Origin: DATIUV01 sp049322755
GTDB taxonomy: Bacteria; Pseudomonadota; Gammaproteobacteria; Burkholderiales; UBA6910
Assembly (NCBI GenBank): GCA_049322755.1
Contig: JBMOQX010000007.1
Location: 62,001-126,000, forward strand
DNA: 64,000 nucleotides
Reading direction: 5' to 3'
Part shown: piece after piece, positions 17,017-25,947 of the stretch
Numbering within the stretch: position 1 is the stretch's first letter
How the letters are laid out: each line of letters starts with the position of its first letter
Notes under the pieces: generated by a model
Seen by the model: the letters and a program-made list of their open reading frames with translations, nothing else
The model's database searches: none
What the model was told of the DNA's origin: nothing
Translations under genes and position numbers: made by a program

Positions 17017-17967
17017 ATGACGGAAATGACGGAACAGCCGGTTCTACGTCTGATTCGCAAACTCCGGGCGGCGCCGCGTATCGTCCTTGCGCGGGCAGCC
17101 CTGCAAGTGCTTGCCCGAATGCCCTTTCGGGAAGTTCAGCGTCTTGGCTATCACCTGCAGCGCAACGACTATTACTCTCCCCTAAACGACTGCGACTTCC
17201 TTGCGACCAACCCCGATCTCTGGAAAAATCGCCCGCCGCTCGGGACGATCGACTGGAATGCTGCCGGGCAACTCGCAACAGCGAATCAAATCGCGGAGTT
17301 TGTTCCCGAACTGGCCGACGTCCCTGACCATCACGCGCCGGGAATAATTGAGTACTGCTGGAAGAACGATTTCTGGAACAACGCAGATGCCCTAGTGCAT
17401 TACGGCCTTTTGCGCGCCCTGAAGCCCCGCCAAGTCGTCGAAGTTGGATGCGGTTGGTCGAGTCTCCTCATGAAGCGCGCTCTGGAACGCAGCCGGGCGC
17501 CCTGCGCCGTTACGCAAGTGGAACCCTACCCGAATCCGCAATTGTTCACTCTGTTTCCGAGCGAATGGAATCATCATTGCTGCAGCCTTCAGCGCGCGCC
17601 CCTTGCCCCTTTTGAAGCTTTGAGGGAGGGCGATTTCTGCTTTTTTGACGGCTCCCACTGCGCCAAGGCGGGCAGCGACGTCAATTGGTTTTTTTTCGAA
17701 ATCCTTCCGCGCCTTGCACCCGGAGTGATCATCCACCTGCATGATATTTTCCTGCCCGACGACTATCCTGATGAATGGATATTTGAGCGCGGCCAAACCT
17801 GGAACGAGCAATATCTGCTGCAGGCGTTCCTTATGAGCAACCGAGATTACGAGATCCTGATCGCCAATCGTTATCTTTGGAAAACGCAGGGAGCGGCCCT
17901 TGATAGCCTTTACCGTGGAGTCCAGCCTTCCTACGGCTGCAGCTTCTGGATGCGGAAGGTCGCGTGA
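17017..17967 (+). CDS. Class I SAM-dependent methyltransferase-like protein
   Basis: The 316-aa protein has a Methyltransf_24-like core: motif I QVVEVGCGWSSLLM (residues about 137-150), a following acidic strand VEPYPN, FFDGSHCAKAGSDVNWFFFEIL and PGVIIHLHDIFLPDDYPDEW. Such proteins are common in glycan and surface-polysaccharide clusters. It stands 207 bp after the preceding operon and 122 bp before the next gene, and its sequence is visibly less GC-rich than the flanking genes, hinting at a separate origin. Substrate unknown. The ATG at 17017 has a second ATG at 17026. Confidence 0.8.
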   Translation: MTEMTEQPVLRLIRKLRAAPRIVLARAALQVLARMPFREVQRLGYHLQRNDYYSPLNDCDFLATNPDLWKNRPPLGTIDWNAAGQLATANQIAEFVPELADVPDHHAPGIIEYCWKNDFWNNADALVHYGLLRALKPRQVVEVGCGWSSLLMKRALERSRAPCAVTQVEPYPNPQLFTLFPSEWNHHCCSLQRAPLAPFEALREGDFCFFDGSHCAKAGSDVNWFFFEILPRLAPGVIIHLHDIFLPDDYPDEWIFERGQTWNEQYLLQAFLMSNRDYEILIANRYLWKTQGAALDSLYRGVQPSYGCSFWMRKVA

Positions 17968-18089
17968 GGGATGACGCGACGGGACCACCATGATGCCATC
18001 CTGGAAGCCCGGTCGAGCTCACCGCACGCAACGCAAAGCTCGCCCCGGGGAGGTGGCGGCCGCAGTATAACGGCGCAAGGTTAATTGGC

Positions 18090-20306
18090 GTGATCGATCC
18101 CTTCCGCCCCGACTACGAAAACCCCCCGGCCTCCCCGGAAAGACCCTGCTATCGCTATCAGCGCGATCACGATTGCCTTTGTCTCTTGTCAATCATCACC
18201 CCGTTCTACAACCCAGGCGAAGTGTTCCTGGCCACAGCCGATTCGGTTTTTGGGCAGTCGTTCCAGAACTGGGAGTGGGTAATCACCGATGACGGCAGCA
18301 CGGACCCCCGTTCGCTGGAGGTCCTCCGTTCAGTAGCGCACCGAGACAAACGTATTACCGTGCTGCATCAGGCGAACCGCGGACCGTCCGCTGCCCGCAA
18401 TGCCGCGTTCGGGGCCTCCCGAGGACAATATGTTTTCCTTCTGGACAGCGACGACCTAATTGAGCCGACGTACCTCGAGAAGGCCCTCTGGAGGCTGGCC
18501 ACTCAACCTCAGTACGCTTTCTGCAATACCTGGTGCGTGCAGTTTGGAGACGAGGGCGCGCTCTTGAAGGCCGGCTTTGAGTTCGGAAAGAGCTTTATCC
18601 AAGACAACTTTTTTCCCCCCTTTTCGCTCATTCGCCGCGAGGCCTATGCCTCGGTCGGCGGATTCGACGAGTCGATCTCCAGCGGGCACGAGGACTGGGA
18701 CTTCTGGCTCGCCATGGCGAATGCCGGTCATTGGGGCTGCACGATCCATGAGTACCTGGCCTGGTACCGTAGAACCAGCCGCGGTCGCTTCGCCCGTGTC
18801 ATGTCGGAAATCGGCTCTCACGCACCTTTCCGAAGATTCCTAAAGGAGAAATACCCCGACCTCAAGCGTCGCTTTCCGTCGCCGGCAGCCTCGGAACATG
18901 GGCCCTATCACGATGTCAAGGCGGTCCCGCCATTCGAGAATGACCTTGCCAAGCCTTCGACTACCCCTCGAGTCCTGTTCGTGCTCCCCTGGCTGGTAAC
19001 CGGCGGCGCCGACCAGGTCAATGTTGACTGGGCCCGGGGCCTCGCCGGCCGCGGCTACGAGGTGACGGTCTGCACGACGCTGCCGTCGGCGAACGAGTGG
19101 CTGCCTCGCATGGCCGCGGTGACGCCGGACGTGTTCGTACTACCGCGCTTTCTCGCGCTGCCGGACTATCCCCGTTTCATCTCCTATCTCATCGCATCGC
19201 GGAAGGTCGACGTCGTGCTCATCAACGCCAGCACGCTCGGCTATCACTTGCTCCCGTTCCTGCGCTCGATGCATCCGCACGTGACCTTCGTCGACCTCTG
19301 CCACGTCCAGGAGCCCCATTGGCTGAACGGCGGTTACCCGCGCTTTGCCGCCGGGTACCAGGACGCCCTCGACCTGAACCTGACGACCACAGCAGATCTG
19401 CGGGACTGGATGGTGCGGCGCGGCGCCGACCCGGATCGCATCGAGGTCTGCTACACCGGCGTCGACACGACGATGCTCGAGCCCCTGGTGGCGGGCCGCG
19501 CGGCGCTGCGCGCTGCGCTGGACTTGGACGAGGACACGCCGACGTTGATCTTCGGCGGCCGCATCTGCGCGCAAAAGCGCCCTCAGACACTCGCCGCAAT
19601 CCTGGCCGAGCTTGCCCGGCGGGAATTCGCCTACCGCTGCCTGATCGTGGGCGACGGCGACCTCCGGCCGACGCTGGAAAAGAGCATCCGGAAGCACGGA
19701 CTGAAAGACCAAGTGCGCTTCCTCGGGACCGTCCCGCACCGGCGCTGGCTCGAGTTGCTGTGCGCCAGCGACGCGTTGCTGCTGCCGTCGGAGTACGAGG
19801 GGATATCGGTGGCCCTGTTCGAGGCCATGGCGCTGGGCGTCGTGCCGGTGGCCGCCAGGGTGGGCGGACAGCCGGAAGTGGTGGGCGACGATTGCGGCGT
19901 GCTGGTGCCGTCGGGTGCCGATGAAGTGTCCCGGTACGCCGACGAGATCGTCAGGCTGTTCGCGAACCGCCCGCGGCGGGATGCCATGGCCCAGGCCTGC
20001 CGCGCCCGAGTGGCGGCGCGTTTCGATCTCCCCCGTAGCGTCGCCGCCTTCGAGGCGGCCCTCGCCCGGGCCCGCGAACTCTCCCGCCGCCGGCCCCGCT
20101 CCGCCGTGCCGCCCGGTCTCGGCCGCGAACTCGCGGTACTGGCCGTGGAATACGCGCGTATCACCGTCCGTTACAGCGACGACCGGCGGATCAACGCGCT
20201 GCTCACCCGGCTGCGGCAGTCGCCCGCGGGCCGCCGGCTGCTGGCCCAAGCCTGGGTACAGCGCCTGGGCCGCGCGGTGCGGGGCGCTCTGGCGCGCCGG
20301 CGCTAG
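18090..20306 (+). CDS. Bifunctional glycosyltransferase (GT2 fused to GT4)
   Basis: The 738-aa protein has an N-terminal GT-A fold (residues about 28-260: LSIITPFYNPGEVFLATADS, DDGSTD, the DxD-like LLDSDDLIEP, GHEDWDFWL) and a C-terminal GT-B fold (about 295-665: VLPWLVTGGADQVN, IFGGRICAQKRPQ, LIVGDGDL, PSEYEGISVALFEAMALG). It would add two sugars to the growing surface glycan. The start is GTG at 18090, with GCAAGG about 12 bp upstream. The first 800 bp are less GC-rich than the remainder, so the fusion may be recent. It lies 11 bp upstream of the next glycosyltransferase gene. Confidence 0.88.
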   Translation: MIDPFRPDYENPPASPERPCYRYQRDHDCLCLLSIITPFYNPGEVFLATADSVFGQSFQNWEWVITDDGSTDPRSLEVLRSVAHRDKRITVLHQANRGPSAARNAAFGASRGQYVFLLDSDDLIEPTYLEKALWRLATQPQYAFCNTWCVQFGDEGALLKAGFEFGKSFIQDNFFPPFSLIRREAYASVGGFDESISSGHEDWDFWLAMANAGHWGCTIHEYLAWYRRTSRGRFARVMSEIGSHAPFRRFLKEKYPDLKRRFPSPAASEHGPYHDVKAVPPFENDLAKPSTTPRVLFVLPWLVTGGADQVNVDWARGLAGRGYEVTVCTTLPSANEWLPRMAAVTPDVFVLPRFLALPDYPRFISYLIASRKVDVVLINASTLGYHLLPFLRSMHPHVTFVDLCHVQEPHWLNGGYPRFAAGYQDALDLNLTTTADLRDWMVRRGADPDRIEVCYTGVDTTMLEPLVAGRAALRAALDLDEDTPTLIFGGRICAQKRPQTLAAILAELARREFAYRCLIVGDGDLRPTLEKSIRKHGLKDQVRFLGTVPHRRWLELLCASDALLLPSEYEGISVALFEAMALGVVPVAARVGGQPEVVGDDCGVLVPSGADEVSRYADEIVRLFANRPRRDAMAQACRARVAARFDLPRSVAAFEAALARARELSRRRPRSAVPPGLGRELAVLAVEYARITVRYSDDRRINALLTRLRQSPAGRRLLAQAWVQRLGRAVRGALARRR

Positions 20307-20317
20307 GTCTGCTACCC

Positions 20318-21691
20318 GTGCGCGTCCTGCTCGCCGTGCATGGCTTCCTGCCGGACTGCCGCGCCGGCACGGAAATTCTCACGCTCACCACCGCCACCCG
20401 GCTGCAGCAGCGGGGCCACGAGGTACTCGTGTACGCAGCCTATCCCGGCGCGCCAGACCTGCCCGATGCGCAGCGCTTCGATTCCTACACCTACGAGTCC
20501 GTGCCCGTCGCACGATTCCATCATGCCAAGGTTCCCATGGGCGGCCAGCGCAACATCCTGGAACTGGAGTACGAGAATCGCCTGGTGGCCACCGATTTCC
20601 TCCGCCGCCTGGCGGCCTTCGCCCCGGACGTGGTGCATTTCTTTCACTTGCAGAAGCTCTCCTCCGCGGTGATCGACGCCTGCGACGCGGCGGGGGTGCC
20701 CACGGTCTTCACGCCCACCGACTTCTGGGTCGTGTGCCCTTTCTTTCAACTGCGCCTGCCCGACGGATCGCCCTGCGGCGGGCCCTCGCCGCTGGCGATC
20801 AATTGCGTCCGCCACGCCGCCGCCGTGGCGGCGCCCGAGCGCGGCGGGCTCTGGGCGGCCCGGGTTCCCGATGCGTTGCTGCGCGTCCTGATCCGCGCTT
20901 GCAGGTCGTGGCCGTTCGACGGGTCCCGGACGGTCAACCAGGTGGCTGCGGTCTCGCGGCGCCCGGAGTTTCTCCGCCAGCGGCTGAACCGCCTGGACCG
21001 GGTCGCAGTCCCGTCCAAGGCGATGCTCGACACGCTGCTGAGCTTTGGCCTGGAGGCGCACCGCGCGCGGCTCGTGCCCTTTGGCGTCGACATCGACGCG
21101 CCGCCGCGTCAGCGCCCACTCAGGGCTGGGCATCTGACGCTCGGCTTCATCGGCACGCTGTCGCGTGCCAAGGGCCTGCACGTCCTGTTGACCGCCATTC
21201 GTTCGACGCCGGACGCGCCGCTCATCCTGCGGGTCTACGGCGCGCCCGCCGGTGACAGCACGTATGCGCGGCAGGCCCACGAACTGGCCGGAGATGACAG
21301 CCGCATCGAGTTTCGCGCGCCTTTTCCCAACGCGGACATCGGCGCCGTTCTCGGGGAGTTGGACGCCTTGGTGGTGCCATCCACCTGGAGCGAGAACACC
21401 CCGCTGGTCGTGTACTCGGCGCAGGCCGCCGGCTGTCCAGTTCTCGCCAGTGACGTCCCAGGCCTGGCCGAGATCGTAGCGCACGGCCACAACGGGCTGC
21501 TCTTCGCCGCCGGCGACTCGTCGGCGTTGGCATCGTGCATCGGCTGCCTGCTGCAGGAACGGGGTCTGCTGCGCCGGCTCGCCGACAACCGTCCTCCCGC
21601 GCGGACGGGCGCCGATTACGTCAGCGACCTGTTGGCGCTGTACGCGGACCTCGCCCGGACACGTCCACTGGCGGGACCGCCAGGGCAATGA
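20318..21691 (+). CDS. Glycosyltransferase family 4 protein
   Basis: GT-B fold enzyme of 457 aa. It has the N-terminal acceptor-side motif LLAVHGFLPDCRAGTEILT, then LGFIGTLSRAKGLHVLLTAI, and the donor-side signature VVPSTWSENTPLVVYSAQAAGCPVLASDVPGLAEIV. The start is GTG at 20318, 11 bp after the previous stop. The end overlaps the next gene (ATGA). It is part of the polysaccharide cluster; donor and acceptor sugars cannot be read from the sequence. Confidence 0.88.
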   Translation: MRVLLAVHGFLPDCRAGTEILTLTTATRLQQRGHEVLVYAAYPGAPDLPDAQRFDSYTYESVPVARFHHAKVPMGGQRNILELEYENRLVATDFLRRLAAFAPDVVHFFHLQKLSSAVIDACDAAGVPTVFTPTDFWVVCPFFQLRLPDGSPCGGPSPLAINCVRHAAAVAAPERGGLWAARVPDALLRVLIRACRSWPFDGSRTVNQVAAVSRRPEFLRQRLNRLDRVAVPSKAMLDTLLSFGLEAHRARLVPFGVDIDAPPRQRPLRAGHLTLGFIGTLSRAKGLHVLLTAIRSTPDAPLILRVYGAPAGDSTYARQAHELAGDDSRIEFRAPFPNADIGAVLGELDALVVPSTWSENTPLVVYSAQAAGCPVLASDVPGLAEIVAHGHNGLLFAAGDSSALASCIGCLLQERGLLRRLADNRPPARTGADYVSDLLALYADLARTRPLAGPPGQ

Positions 21692-22656
21692 AAGTATCCA
21701 TCGCCCTGTGCACCCATAACGGCGAGCGCTACCTTCCCGAGCAGCTCGCCAGTTACTGCCGTCAGCAACGGCTTCCGGACGAGCTGGTGGCGTGCGACGA
21801 CAATTCCGGCGACGCCACCGTCGACCTCCTGCAGCGGTTTGCCAAGACGGCGCCTTTTCCGGTTCGCGTTCACCTTAGCGCCGAACGGCTCGGGCCGGAC
21901 CGGAACTTTCAGCGGGCGGTGGGAGCGTGTCAGGGCGACGTCATCGCGCTCTCGGACCAGGACGACGAGTGGCTGCCTGAGAAACTCGCCGCGATGACGC
22001 AGATCCTCCAATCGTCACCCTTGGCCGGCGCGGTTTTCTGCAACGCCGAGATCACCGACGAGCACCTCACGCCGCTGGGCTACGACTTCTGGAGCCGCGT
22101 CGGACTGACCGCAGCGGCGAGGCGCATGGCCGAGGACGGCGACACGCTGGCGCTGCTGATCAAACGCTACCGGGTCGCCGGGGCCATGCTGGCGTTCCGC
22201 GCCGAGTACACGCGGCGGCTGCTGCCGGTTCCCGCCGGCTGGTACTACGACGCCTGGTTTGCGCTGGTGCTGGCGGACCAGGGCGTCCTTCGGGGAACCG
22301 CCCGCGTACTGCAGCGCTACCGTCAGCACCGCGCCAACTTGATCGGCGGGGCCCGCCCGAGCTTTGCCGAGCAGGTGCGCGCGGGCCTACAAATGTCCCG
22401 CGAGGACTACTACCGCATGGAGATCCGGCGGTTCGAGTCCGCCCTGGAATCGATCGGGCGAACCCCGCGCCCGGTCCCGGGAGGCGGTGCCGGACCTGCC
22501 CTCGCCGCGAAACTCGCCCACCTACGGCGGCGCGCCGCGTTGCCACGCAACCGCTTGCTGCGGATACCGCGGGTAGCGGTCGAACTGCTGAGCGGCGGCT
22601 ACGCCCGCTACGCAACCGACTGGCGCAGCATCGCCGTGGACCTGCTCCATCGCTGA
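21688..22656 (+). CDS. Glycosyltransferase family 2 protein (rhamnosyltransferase-like)
   Basis: GT-A enzyme of 322 aa: VSIALCTHNGERYLPEQLAS, CDDNSGDAT, and the DxD motif LSDQDDEWLPEKL. The last motif is common in WcaA and rhamnosyltransferase-like GT2 proteins. ATG 21688 overlaps the upstream stop by 4 bp. It is the last plus-strand gene of the cluster; the next glycosyltransferase is convergent. Confidence 0.88.
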   Translation: MKVSIALCTHNGERYLPEQLASYCRQQRLPDELVACDDNSGDATVDLLQRFAKTAPFPVRVHLSAERLGPDRNFQRAVGACQGDVIALSDQDDEWLPEKLAAMTQILQSSPLAGAVFCNAEITDEHLTPLGYDFWSRVGLTAAARRMAEDGDTLALLIKRYRVAGAMLAFRAEYTRRLLPVPAGWYYDAWFALVLADQGVLRGTARVLQRYRQHRANLIGGARPSFAEQVRAGLQMSREDYYRMEIRRFESALESIGRTPRPVPGGGAGPALAAKLAHLRRRAALPRNRLLRIPRVAVELLSGGYARYATDWRSIAVDLLHR

Positions 22657-22687
22657 GAACGCGTGCAGGAGGCGCGCCGCCTGCCCC

Positions 22688-22712
22688 CGGCGGCGTCACA
22701 GCTTCGCCGCCG
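22688..22712. terminator. Possible hairpin between convergent glycosyltransferase genes
   Basis: Arms CGGCGGCG and CGCCGCCG pair across a 9-nt loop, 32 bp after the plus-strand stop and 115 bp from the minus-strand stop. No U tract follows. Confidence 0.3.
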
Positions 22713-22826
22713 CGCTGCCCGCCCCGCCGGATCCTGCCCTAGCGCGTCGAAGGGCGCGTCTGTGCACGCCTTCGAGACATCCGCCGCCATGCCGGGCCTC
22801 GAGTCATTGCGGCCGGAAACGCGGCG

Positions 22827-23828
22827 TCACTTCACTTCCGGAATCCCGTGCCGAAACAACATGCGCAGCTTGTACGGAAAAGCGACAAAGGGACGCAGGA
22901 AACTCAGCACGCCGACACGGCGCCGCGCCTGTATCGTCCTGCGCTCCCGGATCCAGTCGCCGCGCTGGCGCCAGATGGCCCCGAATACGCTGCCGTAGAT
23001 ACGGCGCCACAACGCCGCGTCGCGCTTGACCAGCGCGAGAATCGCACCCTCGGCCAGCAGCCAGAGCAGATGAAAGGGAAGGACTGCCTGCAGCAGCGGT
23101 GTCGGGTAGCAGGTGAGCATGACGAACGTCTTGTTGCGCTCGCTGAGCGCGCGGCGGCGCACCGTGGTGCTCAACCTGCCCGCGACCACCTTTCCGCCCC
23201 CGAAGCTGGCGCCGCTGGCGTGCCAATAGCCCGAGCGTGCGGGCACACGCACCGGATGGCCCTGGAGCCGCGCCCGCGTACACAGGTGCATGTCCTCGGC
23301 GATGCTGCCGAACCACTCCGGGAATCCTCCCACTTCGCTCCACAGCCTGCGGGGCAGCCAGAGACAGGCGCCGATCACCATGGCCACCTCTTCGCACCCG
23401 GGGTCGAGGTTGGGCACGGGATTCAGGAACGGGTCCAACCAGTGTCCACGGGCAACGAGGGCGCGGGTACGAAGATCGTACTCGGGAAGGCCGAGTACGG
23501 CGTCATCGCCTTCCGTGGTCGCTGCCGCGCGCAGGGTCGTGAGCGCATCGGGAAACAGTTCGGCGTCGTTGTTGAGGAGCAGCAGGTAGCGTCCGCGGGC
23601 CACCGCCGCCATCCGGTTATTGGCGATGCAGAAGCCCACGTTCTCCGGGCTTGCGATGAGCCTCACGTCGGGGAACTGCTCACGGATCAGACGCGCGGAG
23701 TCGTCCGTGGATGCGTCGTCGTGGACGATCACCTCGAAATCAAAGGAGCAGCGCTGCCCGAATACGGAGCGCAGGCAGCTCTCGATCATCCCTGAGCCGT
23801 TGTAGTTGGCGACCATCACCGTGCACAT
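22827..23828 (-). CDS. Glycosyltransferase family 2 protein with C-terminal membrane-associated region
   Basis: GT-A enzyme of 333 aa: VMVANYNGSGMIESCLRSV, HDDASTDDSARLI, VGFCIANN, LLLNNDAELFPDAL (DxD equivalent) and FGSIAEDMHLCTRARLQG. One or two hydrophobic segments near 245-280 (LLQAVLPFHLLWLLAEGAIL) suggest membrane association. ATG 23828 is the first sensible start; a TTG about 30 bp upstream would nearly touch the preceding gene. It is the last gene of the minus-strand run that starts with the pilins. Confidence 0.85.
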   Translation of the reverse strand: MCTVMVANYNGSGMIESCLRSVFGQRCSFDFEVIVHDDASTDDSARLIREQFPDVRLIASPENVGFCIANNRMAAVARGRYLLLLNNDAELFPDALTTLRAAATTEGDDAVLGLPEYDLRTRALVARGHWLDPFLNPVPNLDPGCEEVAMVIGACLWLPRRLWSEVGGFPEWFGSIAEDMHLCTRARLQGHPVRVPARSGYWHASGASFGGGKVVAGRLSTTVRRRALSERNKTFVMLTCYPTPLLQAVLPFHLLWLLAEGAILALVKRDAALWRRIYGSVFGAIWRQRGDWIRERRTIQARRRVGVLSFLRPFVAFPYKLRMLFRHGIPEVK

Positions 23829-23857
23829 GGGTGCTGGCGCCCCGCCTGCCGGATTGC

Positions 23858-25024
23858 TCAATCCCGGGCTCCGTTGCGGTGCTCCGGTGGACTGCGCGGG
23901 GCCTCGTGGGCCAGCGCTGCACCGTCGGTCAGCCAGCGATAGGCGTCGGCATAGCGAGCCGCACAGTCGGCCCAGGTTCCGATATTCTCGGCCACCCAGC
24001 GACGCGCGGCGCCACCGATCTCCCGGTTCGTGCCGCCGACCTCGATAGCCGACAGCGCGGCCGCCAGCTCGTCGGCGTCCCGAACGATCCAGCCGGTAGC
24101 GCCGTGGGCGACCACGTCCCGGTGCGCCGGAAGGTCGGACACCACGACGGGCAAACCGGCTGCCATGGCTTCCAGAACTACCTGGGGCCTGCCCTCGTCG
24201 TGGGTGCTGAGCGTCAGCAAGCCCGTAGCCTTCGGAAACCAGCTTTCGCGCAGCGTTACGGGATCGATGGGCCCGTGATGGTGCACCCAGGACGGAAGCT
24301 CCAGTCGCTCCTGCCGCGGGCCGAACAGGTGCAGCTTGCGATTGCCATCGAAGCAGCGTTCTCCCCACGCGAGCAGGGAACCCAGCTTGGCGCGGGTTAT
24401 CCGGGTCACGGCGAGCCAGCTCTGTCCTTCAGCGGCGTCGCCCGGGCGATTCACGCTGAACCATCGTTCATCGACCCCGAACGGAATTGGCCGCACCGCG
24501 GCTACGCCGCCGAACTCCCGCTCGAGTGTTGCCACCATCCATTGCGCGTTGGGTGCCAGAATGCAGCGGCGCTCTCCGAGCACCCGCCGCAGGGCGCCCT
24601 TCATCCCGGGCAACCGCAACATCCCGAAATCACTGCCAAGGACGGTGATCAGGGCGGGCAATCGCGTGCCCCCAAGCGGCAGCGCGTTCTGCATCCAGTT
24701 GACATGGACAACGTCTACAGGCGGACAGCGACGATACGCTGCGCGCAGCCGGCGCAACAGCCCCGCCGCCGCCGCGATCCCGCGCACCGGATTGCTTCGC
24801 AGGGCGTGGGCTATCCCGCCCATGTCGGCGAGCCGCGATAGCCAGTTCGCTTCCTCCACACCGGTCGCGTCGGCAACGCCAGCCGGCCGGACGCCGGGTG
24901 GGGCCCACAGGGCCAACTCCACCTCGGGCCGCGCGGCAAGATGCTCCACGATGTCAGCGATGAAGCGGCCGCGCCAGTCCTGCGCGTCGCGCGGATACGA
25001 GCTGCTGACGATCAGGACCCGCAT
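23858..25024 (-). CDS. Glycosyltransferase family 4 protein
   Basis: GT-B enzyme of 388 aa beginning MRVLIVSSSYPRDAQDWRGRF, with the donor-site signature TGLLTLSTHDEGRPQVVLEAMAAGLPVVVSDLPAHRDVV. HVNWMQN and VLGSDFGML resemble acceptor-site loops of lipid-linked sugar transferases. It lies 43 bp after the preceding GT2 gene and 29 bp before the next. Sugar specificity is unknown. Confidence 0.88.
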   Translation of the reverse strand: MRVLIVSSSYPRDAQDWRGRFIADIVEHLAARPEVELALWAPPGVRPAGVADATGVEEANWLSRLADMGGIAHALRSNPVRGIAAAAGLLRRLRAAYRRCPPVDVVHVNWMQNALPLGGTRLPALITVLGSDFGMLRLPGMKGALRRVLGERRCILAPNAQWMVATLEREFGGVAAVRPIPFGVDERWFSVNRPGDAAEGQSWLAVTRITRAKLGSLLAWGERCFDGNRKLHLFGPRQERLELPSWVHHHGPIDPVTLRESWFPKATGLLTLSTHDEGRPQVVLEAMAAGLPVVVSDLPAHRDVVAHGATGWIVRDADELAAALSAIEVGGTNREIGGAARRWVAENIGTWADCAARYADAYRWLTDGAALAHEAPRSPPEHRNGARD

Positions 25025-25067
25025 GGCGCAGCATGAATCACGGGGCCCCCAGATTCAGCCTGGGCCT

Positions 25068-25946
25068 TCAGCGGTCCTCCTGCCGATCGCGATCGATATC
25101 CTTGTAGTGCAGCGCCGAGATCTGCTCCGAGACGATACCAATCAGAAACGTCAGTATCGCGGAGATGAACAGCAGCGCACTCATGTTGGTAAAGCGCCCC
25201 GCCGTAAAATACGTATAGGCGTAATAGCACAACCCGACAACGAGAAAGCTGCCGCTGATGGGAAGAAACAGCCGTTGCGGCGAGTAGAGCGTTCCGATCT
25301 TGATGATGATGATCAAAAAACGAAGCCCGTCGCGCAATGGGCGGATATGGCTGTTTCCGATCCGTCGCGGAGTATGAATGGGAACATATGCCACGCGGAA
25401 TCCGGCGCGGAAAAAGCTCATCGTGATGGTTGTCGGGTACGAAAATCCGTTTGGCAGCAGATAAAGAAAGCGTCGGAATTTCTTTGCATCCACGGCGCGA
25501 AATCCGGACGTAAGATCCTCCACGGTCTGCGATACCATCCAGCTGGCGAGCCGACCGAATACGTCATTGGCCGCAGCGCGGTGGAGGCCGGCGTGGGAGC
25601 CCGTACGGCGGGCCCCGACCACCATGTCGAAGCCCGAATCCAGCTTTTCAAGAAGAATCGCAATGTCCTCCGGACGGTGCTGTCCGTCGGCGTCCATGAA
25701 CACAAGGACTTCTCCCGTAGCGGCCCTTGCCCCGGACTTCACCGCGGCGCCGTTTCCCATGCTGTAGGGGTGGGTGACCACCACGGCCCCATTACGCCGC
25801 GCAACTTCTGGCGTCCCGTCGGTGGAACCGTCGTCGACCACCAGGATCTCTGCCTCGGGATGGCGAACCCGAATCTTCGGGAGCAATGTATCGAGTCCCG
25901 CCGCCTCGTTCTTCGCCGGAAGCACGATACTTACGCGGCGTAACAT
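25068..25946 (-). CDS. Polyprenyl-phosphate glycosyltransferase-like GT2 with two C-terminal TM segments
   Basis: The 292-aa protein has a DPM1/GtrB-like GT-A domain (VSIVLPAKNEAAGLDTLL, VVDDGSTDGTP, MGNGAAVKSGARAATGEVLVFMDADGQHRPED) and two C-terminal hydrophobic helices (SGSFLVVGLCYYAYTYF and ALLFISAILTFLIGI). This is the layout of enzymes that load a sugar from a nucleotide donor onto polyprenyl phosphate. It follows the GT-C-like membrane protein by one base, so the two probably act together: one charges the lipid carrier, the other transfers the sugar. Confidence 0.88.
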   Translation of the reverse strand: MLRRVSIVLPAKNEAAGLDTLLPKIRVRHPEAEILVVDDGSTDGTPEVARRNGAVVVTHPYSMGNGAAVKSGARAATGEVLVFMDADGQHRPEDIAILLEKLDSGFDMVVGARRTGSHAGLHRAAANDVFGRLASWMVSQTVEDLTSGFRAVDAKKFRRFLYLLPNGFSYPTTITMSFFRAGFRVAYVPIHTPRRIGNSHIRPLRDGLRFLIIIIKIGTLYSPQRLFLPISGSFLVVGLCYYAYTYFTAGRFTNMSALLFISAILTFLIGIVSEQISALHYKDIDRDRQEDR

Positions 25947-25947
25947 G

